A stretch of 64,000 nucleotides of DNA from Canna indica (taxonomy: Eukaryota > Streptophyta > Magnoliopsida > Zingiberales > Cannaceae): positions 86,267,501-86,331,500 of the forward strand of contig CP136890.1 in assembly GCA_034359265.1 (NCBI GenBank), written 5' to 3'. Position 1 is the first letter of the stretch. Each line of letters opens with the position of its first letter. The notes under the pieces were generated by a model. That model did no database searches, was not told the origin of the DNA, and saw nothing but the letters and a program-made list of their open reading frames with translations. Position numbers and translations under genes: made by a program. Positions 37,068 to 48,483 of this stretch are shown here, one piece after another.

Positions 37068-39342
37068 TATGGTGGGTCATGGTTATCGTCGGATGAGAGC
37101 TTTAGAGTCTCCGATCGATTAGACTCCAGCACTTCCTCCTGTTGTTGATCCTCTTGCTGATGATACTCTTGCCGCTGATCCTCATACCGCCGAGGCTAGT
37201 TCCTCGAGATGCAGGCGACCACGCGGGCCGAATAGGTGGTAGCCTCCGCCAGCCACGGACTCACGTAGACTCATTAGTGTGATTGGGGAGCGGTAATATA
37301 TCATGAATTATGAATTATTACAAATTCATTATATCATAATATAATATTGAACTTTATTTTTGTTGTGCAGGTTCGAGCAGGAGGATGTGCCGAGGACCAT
37401 ATCTTCTACGATCCGACGATACATGCATGAGGCATGACCCACGTGGTCTCACGTGCCCCGTGAGCACGTAGACATGCTATGACGCGAGTTTGAGGCACAT
37501 ATTAATTTTTTTTTATACATGATGATTAATATTGGTAGTAATATTATTATTTTGCAGGCTCTCTATACATGGGTTGAGGACCAAAGGTCCTTCATTTACA
37601 CTGCTTGAGAGACTATTTCCCCGCAGAGGTACAATGGCCAACTAGGGCAGGCCCGATCCCAGGTGATGGCCCGAGCTAGGACCACAAACACCACGAAGAC
37701 TCGGGGATACGACCCTGATTAGATTACTCCAAATATATTATGGGACCAGCTCGTGGCGTTATGGTCGATGGATCGATGGCAGGAGGTTTCTAGGACTGCG
37801 GCTAGAATCCGCATGTTCGGGGGAGGAGCGCGTCACACTAGCAACTCAATATCATTTGTAGTGCACGCTCGTCGTATGGTAAGTATTAATTATACCTTAA
37901 ATTCAATTATATATTTTATTTATTACTCTGTGTAATAAATAATATATTTATTTTATAAATATAGACGATGGTGATGGATGACGGGACTGTCTAACGACCC
38001 TCCCCGATGGAGGTGTTTGAGCGACTCACCGTTGAGGACATGGGGTGAGGGAGTACATCGACACCCGCGCTGCAATCATTATGATAAGTATATTTGTTTA
38101 AATTATTCATTATTTATTTATAATTTAAGTTTTAGGAAAAACATGAAATAAAAAATCAAACTCGAGTAGGAGACCTACAGTCACACGGTGACGCAGTGCG
38201 GGGGCACCCTCGAGGACTTTGACGCAGGAGCGTGGGTCGAGGCTGCAGGTGGCTGGGACCACGACTGCGTATAGGGGTGAGCAAAAAAAACCGGTTTTTC
38301 GGTTAACCGGAAAACCGGTCCGAAACCGAACCGGTTTTTCCGGTTAACCGAACCGGTTTTTTCGGTTTCGGTTTTTTTTTTTTGAAAAATCGGTTTTCGG
38401 TTTCGGTTTCGGTCCGAGAGGTAAAAAGTCCACCGGTTTCGGTTAACCGACCGGTTGGATATAATTTATTAATTTATTAATTATATATATATATAATAAT
38501 AATAATTTATAAATTATAAATTATGAAAAATTATAAAAATTACAGAAAATTATAAAAAATATTAAAAATATTAAAAAATATTAAAAAATATTAAAAAATA
38601 TTAAAAAAAATATTAAAAAAATTAAAAAATCAAAAAAATATTTAAAATATTTTAAAAAATAAAAATAAAAATATTAGTTTTTGTAGAACATTATCTTGGT
38701 TCAATGGTTTCACTTTTTTTTTTTCTTTTTTCTCAATGAGAATTTGCTATTTATTTAGATTTTTCTCCACATTTGCATAATATTATTATGTTTGTAGGTT
38801 AAAAAAATTTATTGGTTAACCGAAAATTATCGGTTAACCGAACCGAAAAAACCGAAACCGAAATAGCGGTTAACCGAAGTTAATGGACCGGTTTACGGTT
38901 AATGATTTTGAAAAACCGAAGTTAATGGACCGGTTTTTTTTTTTTGCTAATGGACCGGTTAACCGGTCCATGCTCACCCCTAACTGCGTATATGACTTTG
39001 CAGACAGTGGTCATGCGCGAGCCGTGCTCGGGCCACTTGGGGCACCGACCCCTCCGGTTGCTGGTGAGCGACCGTCCACCTCTAGGACTAATTATGATCA
39101 GAGCAGCAGGATAAGGACACTGGAGGAGACGGTCACACGTTAAAGTGAGATGATGGAGCGTCAGAGTCAGATGATGGCAGAGATACATGCTATGCTACGC
39201 AACATCTCAGCTCATACCTGCGTAGGCATCCATTCAACTTCATCAGATCCATCGTCCTCGAGCCAGTCCACGCCGGTGTATACCCAAGCACTCCAGACCC
39301 CGCCATATTTTGATCTAAACCTTCCACCACCGTCGTCGTGAG
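37068..39342 (+). pseudogene. CACTA copy 1 second gene (Ptta/En-Spm, TNPA-like), broken and interrupted
   Basis: Several exons with plausible GT-AG introns (for example ending TTTTGTTGTGCAG near 37370 and TTTTGCAG at 37558). The pieces match plant transposase-24/Ptta-type proteins: YTWVEDQRSFIYTA, a His-rich segment RHTSNSISFVVHARRM, then FADSGHARAVLGPLGAPTPP and a coiled-coil-like end with RIRTLEETV, MMERQSQMMAEIHAML and a Ser/Pro tail. A 711-bp MITE splits it at 38272-38982. Stops are present. By En/Spm analogy the product would bind subterminal repeats. Confidence 0.7.
38272..38982. mobile_element. Nested hAT-type MITE inside CACTA copy 1
   Basis: 12-bp perfect terminal inverted repeats TAGGGGTGAGCA / TGCTCACCCCTA and a perfect 8-bp duplication ACTGCGTA (38264-38271 and 38983-38990). 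Both ends are dense in the palindrome CGGTTAACCG and in CCGGTTTT; the middle is extremely AT-rich. CACTA copy 2 has the uninterrupted equivalent (around 54815-54835), which confirms the boundaries. No coding capacity. Confidence 0.93.
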
Positions 39343-39624
39343 GTTTATTGTTTTGTTTGGATATTGACTTTATTATTTGGATACTACTTGATTGACTTAT
39401 TTTGTTTGGATATTGATACAATAGTTTTGAATTTGAATAGTTTTTATATGATTGCGGATAATTATAAATATAAGTATAATTATTTTGATGTATATCTGAG
39501 TGTATCTGTGATGTGTATGTGAATGAATGTGTGTATGAGTGTGCGAGTTATGTATCAGGTTAAATGTATCAATGTATTAATGGAAATTAGAAATTTTAAA
39601 ACTTTTTAATTACATGTTAACATC

Positions 39625-40060
39625 ATTAGCAACGGCTTTCCCACGACTGTCCGTGGGAAAGCCGTTAATGAAAGTGTATTGTATTTTCTGGGCCGCAACC
39701 TCAAAGTCGTTGCTGATGACCTACAACAACGGCTTAGCAACGGGCTTTCACTAACGGCCTTGCCACGGCAACCTGGCCGTTGCAGAACCGTTGCTGATAC
39801 TAATATCAGTAATAGTTGTGCGTCGTTGCAGAGCCGTTGTTAATAAGCATAACAACGACGCTTGCCCGTAGCAGAACCGTTGGTGATAATGTTATTAGAA
39901 CCGGTCGGAGCGGTTGTTGCTGATCCGTTGCTAAGTTATCAGCAACACGATTTTTTGCCACGGTCGCGTTGCAATGGACCAGGCCGTTGCACGCCGTTGT
40001 TGATGGATTTCAACAATGGCTCGGCAACGATTGGAGCCGTTGCTGATGCTTGTTATTCTA
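39625..40060. repeat. CACTA copy 1 right subterminal repeats
   Basis: Dense GCAACGGCT and AGCCGTTGCTGA-type motifs in both orientations, mirroring the left end. Confidence 0.8.
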
Positions 40061-40289
40061 GTAGTTCCTCCACTAGATTTAATTGAGGGTTCAGACATTG
40101 ATTTCAAAGAGACTTTTTTTTAAAAAAAGTTCTAGTGGCATCAAGACTCAGGTTTAGGACTTATATTTTTATTGTACAAACTTCTTGGGCCTCAAACTTA
40201 TTATATCTAATGATTTCACACCATTTGAAACCAAAACAAAAACTCAAACCAACCTTATGCTCATCTATTACTGAAATTACTATTGGCTA

Positions 40290-40680
40290 GGGGCGTATGC
40301 AGAATTTTTAAAACGAGGGACATATAAATATTTAAAATTGAAATTAGAGTGTTTAGTTACAATTTGGGGGTGCGGGGGCTCACCCCCGTTGTACGGTACA
40401 ATATACGTTGGACAAAATGTGGTAAAGGTTACTTTTATACGCGTTGGTAAAGATTATCTTTTTTCAATTTCTACGTGGAAAAAGTACATTGGTCCACTCT
40501 ATACAAGTAATCTTGAAAAATAGGGTATGACACATTTTTGGTCCTTTGGATATGGCACATTTTTAGTCCACTCTCTATTCCTAAACTCCCTAATCAGCCT
40601 CTATAAAAGTAACCTTTGATTTTTTTTGAAAAAAAATGGGAGACAAAATGTCCCCCATTTACCAATGTGTATATGCCCAT
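40290..40680. mobile_element. Possible MITE with GGGGCGTATGCA ends
   Basis: The left end GGGGCGTATGCAGAAT and the inverted right end ATGGGCATATACACATT are similar; GCTA is present at both flanks (40286-40289 and 40681-40684). Inside is a G/C-rich inverted pair GGGGGCTCACCCCC. The family is unclear. Confidence 0.4.
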
Positions 40681-40699
40681 GCTAGTGACACTTTTGATT

Positions 40700-41500
40700 G
40701 TTGGTGGTCAATCGTTCGATCGACTGACCTTCGATCGAAATTGTGATCTGCGAGACCAACGATTATTTTTTTAGCCATTGGTCGAGCTCTAGCTCATCAA
40801 ACTGCTGGCCACCTTTATATAAATCTGTGAAATGGTGTTATCTGATTTCATAATGCTTTGTGGAGTTCATTCATTATTTTTTGAGCCAAAGAGATCGACT
40901 TTAAAACCCTATACTCCAATTTTATTCCCTTGAGCCTCCTTTTAATCCTTCAAGCCTTTCAAGTCTACAAGAGGTCAGTCATTTGAGGCATTGAAGTGTT
41001 AGAGGACTATAAAGAGGAGTTCTACGAGAGTTTAATATACTTGAGCTATTTTCTCTTGTTTTACTTGCTTTTTATTGTGCTCTCTTCGTATTGAGTTCAA
41101 ATGTGTAGGTGATACACCTAGCTTTGTAAGTTTAATTGGTTTTCCTTTGGTATAGAAATAGAGGCATCATCGAGAGTTGAGGAATAAGTTATTGATGTAC
41201 TCTCTTAGGAGAAAGATAGTTAATTTAGTGAATTACCTTTGAAATCTTTAGTGATGGTGAACCAAGATAGTGGACGTAATTAAGCAAGGTTGTCAAATCA
41301 CTTTAAATTTGATGTGTTTGCATCATCTTTAATTATTTCTTGCTTATCTTCATTTTAAATTATTATAGTATTTAGCTAAGTTATCCCCCTCACTTCGTTG
41401 CACTAAAGTTAAGATTCACCTAGAAGCTCTCATTTGCAAAATTGACTTAAAGTTTTTGATACACATTATTCACCTCATTTAGTGTGAACATTATTTTGCA
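40700..41500 (+). repeat. Probable degenerate copia-type LTR
   Basis: Contains the phrase ACACATTATTCACCTCATTT near its end, comparable with ACACACTATTCACCCCCCTC at the end of the solo LTR at 42774-44325, and similar GATCGA-rich and TGTTGCTCT-like interior composition. Boundaries and target duplication were not found. Confidence 0.35.
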
Positions 41501-42242
41501 TTTATCCTTCTCCTCATGCTACTCTCTCACTCAACTCGGCCTCTATCAACCGCCCTCGTCTCTCACTCACTAGATCCGTCTTCGACATCAATCCATATCG
41601 CTATCACCATTGCCAATAACCCACGTACTTCACTTCAATCCGCAATGTCAATTTGGTGTGATCGTGTGATTTATAAATGTTGTTTATTTTTTTATTATTC
41701 TAATTCCTTCTTCAACCTTATGCTCGTCAGGCTAACTTGCTCACCCCTCTCTATTGACCATCGGTGTCACCCTCCTCCTCTGCCACCTTAGCCCTCCTCC
41801 TCCGCTCGCACCTTTGTCATAGTGCACCTCTCATCGTCTACCCTCATCCATCCAACCGTTCTCCTAGCTTCTCTACCCCTCTACGATGATACCTCGGTAC
41901 TTTGGCAATAGGATCACACTACCGGTAGCAAACATAGGGTTTGTTGTTTTGTTAATTTTTATCTATAAATAAATTAATTAAATGTTAATTAAATGTTAAT
42001 TAAATGTTAATTAGTTGTCCATTAATTACTTAATTGTTTAATTAATAATTTAATTATTTAATAAAGTTGAATTCATGAGTCAAACACTTAAACAAAAAAG
42101 TTGAATCATTTCACAAGATATTGATAATCAACAAAGTGTTGATGAGGCAATAAATGATGTAGAGAATGAGGATAACTAACAATGTTTTGATAATTATGAG
42201 AAGATCGAATTACAAAAGTATATCACTTCATTATTATTTAAA

Positions 42243-42611
42243 GAGTAAATATCCAATAAATACATGAATTTTGAATATTTTTCCATTTTTAATATAAACT
42301 TTTTTTGTTAGCAAGAAAATACACGAACTATCATTATGTTACCCCGTTTAGCACGCACCGTCATTTCTGATGGTTTTTGTTGACCTCGACATTAACGGCG
42401 ACGACGTGTTAATTTTTGTCCTATGTGGAATATTATTTTATTATTTTAATCAATTTTATTATTATTATTAAAAAATATTATTATTATTTTGTTGCTTCCT
42501 TCCCCCCTCCCCGCCATCGCGATGGTCGCCCACTGCACCAGGTCGTTGAGCAGGTTGAGGAGGAGGACCCCGAAGCAGTAGACGTCAGATCGAGCGACCG
42601 GTGATGGCCTA
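42243..42611 (+). repeat. Left inverted arm of the Mutator-like element
   Basis: Pairs with 44995-45374 in inverse orientation; shared stretches include AAGAAAATACACGA, GTTTTTGTTGACCT and GAAGCAGTAGACGTC. On the minus strand it encodes RSDVYCFGVLLLNLL, the subdomain IX region of a plant receptor-like kinase. Confidence 0.85.
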
Positions 42612-42682
42612 TGGCGAGCGAAGGGCTTGCATGGCAGGGCCGGGCAGCCGACGATGGCCTCCGGGGAGCGGAGGGCCTGCAT
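42446..42682 (-). pseudogene. Receptor-like kinase fragment, left arm
   Basis: Open minus-strand frame of 78 residues. LRSPEA resembles the APE motif of subdomain VIII; RSDVYCFGVLLLNLL is subdomain IX, whose Asp (SDVY) contacts the catalytic loop in active kinases. It lacks all N-terminal kinase parts, including the ATP loop and the HRD motif, so it cannot be a kinase. Confidence 0.6.
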
Positions 42683-42701
42683 CGTAGTGAAGAAGAAGAA
42701 G

Positions 42702-42773
42702 GCAATCGGGATATTTTACTCGATCGGGATATCTTTTTATCCGATCGGGATAAGCTTTACCCGATCGGGATAT
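42702..42773. repeat. CCGATCGGGATAT tandem array, left part
   Basis: Units of about 20-22 bases built on ACCCGATCGGGATATC plus a T-rich spacer; continues at 44326 beyond the solo LTR. Confidence 0.85.
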
Positions 42774-44325
42774 TGTTGGCCTAAGGTTTTCAACATTGGT
42801 CTTAATATCGGTTTTGATGATAACAAACATTGAACTAATATTTCATTGAGAAATACTTTCAGATTCCAAGTCAGTTAGCACACAATGTTCGCGATCGAAA
42901 AAATTGGAGAAATCAGCAAGGACGCTCGTCGATGCTCGGGATTCTTCGGGAAGTTAAAGTTTAGGTCAAGGGTGTCTAGTTTATGTTGTAAATCCTCATG
43001 ATGATGTATAGAATCCAAAAACTAAATTCGAACTCCAAAATATGAAAAACCAACAAATTAAAAAATAACCCTGGAATTCACTAAGCCTAGGGAGTTCCTT
43101 GGAGAGCTACCCATACTTGACTCGAAAGATTAGAAAATTTTCGTTTTTTAGAAATTTGTACTAGACCCCAAAAGTTAGATTTTGATTCTTAAGGATTTTT
43201 ATTGTTTAGATATTTTTATTGAATCCAAATGGAGAGTAATCCTTATATAACATTTATGTTTTAAAGTCTTAAAGTTAAAAAATATTATATAAGTAGACTT
43301 AGTGAAGACGAAACCCAGAAACGAGCAAACAAGCAAAAACTTAGCCAAATCAAGTAGTGTAGTCTACCCAGTTTCGATCGACCGGTCGGTCGACCGAATG
43401 CTACCAAAAACTAGCAGTAGGCAAGTCGATCGATCGAAGTGTGCCAGAAAGCGGCAGTATGCCTTCGGTCGCTTGACGGTCGCTCGGTCGACCGGCAAGC
43501 GACCGAGCATCGGCAATGAGCAAAAAAATGCCCGTTGACGAGCCCTCTTGTTTGGGGGGTTATAAATACCCACCCCAAACTCTCTTCCAAGCCTTCCATG
43601 ATGCTTCTAAGCCTAAGAGAGTCCTTTCTTGAATCTCTACAAGATTTCTTTGAGCCACCCTTGTAAGAACTCTAGTTTTGTTCTCCACTACTTGATTTAG
43701 CCTTCAAGCTTCACCGATTCATCATCCTCATGCATCAAGAGGGCTAGAGGTTTTCTTTGGAGCTAAGTACTTGTTGTATTATTTATTTGCTCTATTGTTT
43801 GTATATTTTGTGATTTATTTTCATTGTATATCATTGGTGTAAACCTAGAGTGCTAGGTTGATTGAGTTGGTGGTTGCCTTGGTGTTAAGGCTTAAATCCA
43901 CCATTGTAAACTTAGTTTGCTAGGATTAGTTGAATTGTCCTTAGGTTGAGGTGGGAGAGTGCTCTTGGTAGGAATGCGGGATACTTTCGGGTATGGAAGT
44001 GCATTCGGTTTGAGAGCGGAGACTTTTCGGTGTAAAGTCCTCATTGTAAGGAAATTAATTAATCTAGTTAAACTAGTTTGGAAATCCAAAGCGGGGTGCT
44101 TAGATAGTGGAGTAGGCATTGGGGCTGAACCACTATAAATAATTGTGTTAGTATTATTTTCTTTGTGTATCACATTGTTTATTTTCATTAATTACTCGCT
44201 TCCGTATTTAGTCGTTGAATTGTGAATTGCCTAAATAGTTTAAGAAAAGATTAAAACCAAATTTAGGCAAAAAGTTTTAGTTAACACACTATTCACCCCC
44301 CTCTAGTGTGGTAATTTCACCAACA
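42774..44325 (+). mobile_element. Solo LTR of a copia-type retrotransposon
   Basis: Starts TGTTGG and ends CCAACA, with perfect 5-bp duplications GATAT (42769-42773 and 44326-44330). The phrase TTTTGATGATAACAAACATT near the start and ATTCACCCCCCTCTAGTGTG near the end are typical of plant Ty1-copia LTRs. No internal gag-pol region remains, consistent with recombination between two LTRs. It is inserted in the Mutator-like element's tandem array. Confidence 0.92.
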
Positions 44326-44412
44326 GATATCGTTTTACCCGATCAGGATATCTTTTGACCCGATTGGGAAGAGCTTTTTATCCCGATCGAGTATCACTTT
44401 ACCTGATCGAGT
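44326..44412. repeat. CCGATCGGGATAT tandem array, right part
   Basis: Continuation of the array at 42702, with more diverged units (for example ACCCGATCAGGATATC, TCCCGATCGAGTATCAC). Confidence 0.8.
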
Positions 44413-44489
44413 ATCGCTCCTCCGACTCCCCTCTTCATAGGCAAGCGGACGAAGAGGCGGAGGGTGCTGCTGCCAGCCTCCGTGCTCGT

Positions 44490-44833
44490 CGAGCCGATCA
44501 CCTCCGCTGGAGATGCTAACGGGAAGAGTGTTAGTGGGCGAAGAGGACTTGGCGAAGTGGGTGCAGACGGTGGTGAGACGGGAGTGGATGTCTGAGGTGT
44601 TCGACATCTACCTCAGTCCTCAAGGTAATCAAGTACATCTCGATCTCATTCCAAGTTTTCACGATCTTGCTTGCTCAATTTCAGTCTCATCAAGAGCTCG
44701 ACAAGAACGCGAGGAAACGATTGTGTCGAATCCTATACTGCAAGAAGCTCTCCGTGGAAGCCTGCATGCACGCGACGTAGAACGAGATAACAACTACCTT
44801 GACACGGACCTGGCTGGGATCCAGTTAGCATGA
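44490..44833 (+). pseudogene. Receptor-like kinase fragment, core of the Mutator-like element
   Basis: Reads LEMLTGRVLVGEEDLAKWVQ, then TVVRREWMSEVFD. This is the segment that in LRR receptor-like kinases (RLK902/inactive-kinase type) directly follows SDVYSFGVLLLE. After SEVFDIYL the frame stays open but the sequence is no longer kinase-like. Here the segment lies upstream of the right-arm SDVY piece, so the order is rearranged relative to a normal kinase gene. Confidence 0.65.
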
Positions 44834-44994
44834 GCAGTCATTCACGTGTGACCATCCACTGTGTACTGCTCGCAACCATCCACTGTGTAGGCGGGATGCA
44901 GGCGGAGCCACTCCTTGCGTTTAGCGTTCTAGTCCCCAATCTCGCTATCGATGATGGAAGGGTGGTATTGACGTTGGCGTTGTTGTAGACGCGG

Positions 44995-45374
44995 GAGGCC
45001 ATCACCGATCGCCCGATCTCCCATCGGTCCGACGTCTACTGCTTCGGCGTCCTCCTCCTCGAGTTTCTCATTGACGTGGTGCAGTGGGTGATCATCGCAA
45101 CGGCGGAGTGACGAAAGGAAGCAGCAAAAAATAATAATTTTTAATAATATAATAATAATAAAACTGATTAAAATAATATAATAATATTTCACATAGGACA
45201 AAAATTGCCACGTCGTCATCATTAACGTCTAGGTCAACAAAAACTGTCATAAATGACTGTGCATACTTAACGGGGTAACGAAATGATAGCTCGTGTATTT
45301 TCTTGGTAACTGAAAAAATTTATGCTAAAAATGAGAAAATGTCCAAAGTTCGTATTTTTTTTAAGTATTTACTC
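44995..45374 (-). repeat. Right inverted arm of the Mutator-like element
   Basis: Inverse partner of 42243-42611. On the + strand 45000-45110 reads ITDRPISHRSDVYCFGVLLL and continues EFLIDVVQWVIIATAE before a stop: a kinase fragment in the same relative place as in the left arm, but closer to the kinase consensus (LLLE rather than LLLN). Confidence 0.85.
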
Positions 45375-45769
45375 TTATTTAAATGATATCGATGAGTAAT
45401 GTAATATGCTTTTGCAATATACGTCGTCAAAATTTCAATGTTTAAATTATTACTGCTTCATTGTTTGAATTAATAATTTTTTTCTTAGTAGATACATTGT
45501 CAAGGCTCCACAATACCGCCTTAAGTCTATGCGATATGAGACATCCCAGATGCCATATTAGAAGAGGATATATACGATGGCATCGGTCGCTCGCCATATC
45601 GGTAGGTCAATTTCCTTCACAAGCTATAAACATCAATCGATAAGTATTCTTTTTAATTAAATAAATCAATCACTAATATTGTTAACGAGTTATTATTGAA
45701 ATAGAGTAATATGTAATGTTGTTATAAGGCTCTCGAGATAAGCAAAGTGTGTTGACGTCAACCCTATCT

Positions 45770-45886
45770 TTTTTTTGTAACAAATTAAGATAGAAAATCA
45801 CAATATGTGATCATACTAGGGATCGAATCCTAGATCTCTAAACAACATACAATATATTATCATCAATTATACTACCCACAGTTGGT
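45770..45886 (-). mobile_element. tRNA-derived SINE, copy A
   Basis: On the minus strand: CCAACTGTGGGTAGTATAAT, an RNA polymerase III A-box-like region, then AGGATTCGATCCCTAG, a B-box-like GRTTCGAWYCC, then a T/A-rich tail. Near-identical 14-bp flanks CGTCAACCCTATCT (45756-45769) and CGTCAATCCTACCT (45887-45900) are probable target duplications with two mismatches. Confidence 0.65.
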
Positions 45887-46454
45887 CGTCAATCCTACCT
45901 CTTTGAGTGTTTGCGGTTATGCATAAGTATCAACATGACTCTCATCATGGGAAGTTCATCGATCAACAATAGACTAGAAATTATATTGGTAATTAAGTTG
46001 CATTAAAATACATATTTAATTAGTGCGTACTTATATATTGTTTTACATATCTAAATAACTTTATTTTGAAGACAACATATACATAGATTATTACACTGTA
46101 TGAAGGAAACCATGGAACATATACATTGATTAGATGCATGACCAAATGTATGGTGTGGGCACAATTACTCATGTTAGTGCGTTCTTGTACGTAGCCGCAT
46201 GGTGTCAGGCCCTCCACCTCTATCGAACCATCTACATAGCACATGCTTAATCAAGTAGAGGAGTGTCTAACTTCAGATGTAGCAACAATTAAGGATTAGA
46301 TGATGCAAGGTTAAAATACTTGGTTAACATAAGAGCACAGTTGGCCGGTTGGTGCTCCACAGTCTCCACTCCCTCCAGCTTTTGCATCACAACGATTCCA
46401 CCATATCTATCATCACGGTCGACTTTCAAGAAATTTTTTTATTTTATTTTTTAA

Positions 46455-46556
46455 CAAAGATAAAAAAATTATAATAAACGATCATATTAAAATTTGAACT
46501 TTAAATTTTTAAAAAATATACAAAATATTATCATCAATTGTGCTACTCACAGTTGA
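46455..46556 (-). mobile_element. tRNA-derived SINE, copy B (diverged)
   Basis: The minus strand reads TCAACTGTGAGTAGCACAAT, then TGATGATAATATTTTGTATA and AAAGTTCAAATTTTAATATG, aligning with copies A and C. The B-box is degraded (AGTTCAAATTT). Confidence 0.5.
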
Positions 46557-47949
46557 CTACTCCCGATGAGTCTTTGTCGCGCGTCATGAGACTCCTCTGG
46601 TGCATAAAGTTAGTTTGTATTCATTTATATACTTTATTTTTAATTATATTTTGATTAATCTTTGAATATTTGATATATTTTTGTATATATTAATATATTT
46701 TATCGCTAATTGGATGTTTATTATCACAGTGATAAAGTATATATATATAGTTGTTTTATATTATTTTTTTATGTTTTTAAAATTTTAATAGTTTCCTCTT
46801 TTTTATATATTAAAACATACCTTCTACAACAATGATGTGATGGTCACATCATCTCAGAGGATTTATCAAAAAATCGAAAAATCCTTTTTCGACGGCTCGA
46901 CAATGGTTTAGTCGTCGCATAAGATTTTCGACAAGACTATTTATCAATCATCACAGTTGATTTGATGATGATTGATATATGCATAGTCATGACAATAGCT
47001 ATCAATAGTGTCATCACATCTAATATGTTATGCGATGGTCAAGCTAGCCATTGTCGAGTTTTTACCACCACTAGAAAGTTATCTGCAATGATTTAGCGAT
47101 GACAAGAGCCACCACTAAAGACAAATTTTCTTATAATAAATACAAGAGATGAGAATTAACATGGTTTAACGAGAGCTAATACTGTACACGATCACATAAA
47201 GAAATCTACTACTTTTCTAGTTCATGCTTACAAGATGATTGCTCTTGAATACAGTAGAAGAGGTGATGGAAAATCATAATATTCAAACTCGATAGATAAG
47301 TGGTTTTGGTCCCTCAATGATGCTAATTTTTATATCTTGGTCACTATACCAAGTGCTCAACCACTCCGATTGGTATACTCTACCGAAGGCAATCACCTCA
47401 CTTAAGGTGTCATAACAAAAAAATATAAAATTTGACACTTAATTATTCTGACACCATTTTAAAGAAAATATAAGCTTGAGAATTATAATTATAACTCTCT
47501 AAATGGATCTAAATGAGGGTTAAAAAATTATGAAGAAAGAACTTGGATACTCACACTTATTATAGGCGTTAATATTCAAATATTGAGACCTATAATTTGT
47601 GTCATAAATACAATTCTCACTCATTTTAATATTATATTATAATATTATCACAATATACAAGATTACAATAAAATGATATATTTAAGATTATTATAACATA
47701 ATATAATAATAATATAATATAAGATTATTATTTATATCTTATAATGTTTTAAAAATTTATAGAAGACAGGCATGACAACACAATTTTAAGTTTAACAATG
47801 TATTAATTTATAATAGTTAAGGGTTTAGAAAAAAAATGACTCACGTGAGACTAGAAAAAGTTATTTATAATATTTAAGAACAGTTAAAAATGATGTGAAC
47901 CTATATGGGATAAAAAAATAAAAAGTCAGATTCATTTTTTTTTTAAAAA

Positions 47950-48222
47950 AAAAAAAAACTCAAACCCAAATACGACAATAGATTATCGTCAGTATTGACG
48001 TCCGACGCCAATCTGGAGCTAGCTAGAATCTGCAAATCGGTCGTTTGGCGTCGGTATTTGCAAATCGACACCACTTTGACATCGATTTACAAGAAACTAG
48101 CGCATGGTGGTGCTGGTTTCTACTGGTTTTGATTTGTTTTATTTATTGTTTTTTATAAAAAAACTGACACCTACTTTAGGCATTGATTTCATAATACAAT
48201 AATTTTCATATTTCTTGTAGTG
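47950..48222. mobile_element. Possible truncated CACTA-like fragment
   Basis: Ends with TTTCTTGTAGTG, a CACTA-type right terminus, after inverted motifs GCAAATCGG/CGGTATTTGCAAATCGACACC that recall subterminal repeats. The left end was not found. Confidence 0.3.
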
Positions 48223-48483
48223 TGTCTTTCTTTGCTTGAATATACCTACACAGTAGGTATGGGTGACAACACTCTGGTTAATTGCATTTTATGAGTAACG
48301 AAAAATGAAACCGTTTATAAATCAGATATTCGAAAGTAAAACCACAATTGATGGATTCTTAAAATTGATATCTGAAATCTAAACCGAGTAAATATCAGAA
48401 TATGATGGTTAATTGAACTGAATTAATTGATGCATATAGATGTGATTATCCAGTTATTAAGCAAATAAAGAATTACTAAATAA

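Larger units (their letters stand above)
32213..40066 (+). mobile_element. CACTA (En/Spm) transposon, copy 1
   Basis: Left end CACTACTAAAAA at 32213; right end TTCTAGTAGTT at 40066, the complement of a CACTACTAGAA terminus with the last base changed. Inside are subterminal repeats, a 26-bp tandem array, a TNP2-like transposase pseudogene (33540-36996) and a second pseudogene (37068-39342) on the same strand. Length is about 7.85 kb including a nested 711-bp MITE. The flanking 3-bp duplication is no longer clear (CAT versus CCT). Closely related to the element at 48832-55756. Confidence 0.88.
42243..45374. mobile_element. Mutator-like (Pack-MULE) element carrying receptor-kinase fragments
   Basis: Flanked by a perfect 9-bp duplication TTATTTAAA (42234-42242 and 45375-45383), the size typical of Mutator elements. 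Long imperfect inverted arms, about 42243-42611 and 44995-45374, begin GAGTAAATA. Inner parts of both arms and a core segment encode pieces of a receptor-like kinase. There is no MuDR-type transposase, so it is non-autonomous. A 1,552-bp solo LTR splits a central tandem array; without it the element is about 1.6 kb. Confidence 0.85.
45384..48483. other. AT-rich intergenic region with SINE copies
   Basis: No protein gene supported. Apart from two SINE copies and a possible CACTA-related fragment, it holds A/T tracts only. Confidence 0.5.

Noticed and set aside
43302..43599. Open frames inside the solo LTR
   Set aside because: LTRs are non-coding; the frames arise from GATCGACCGGTCGG-type repeats.
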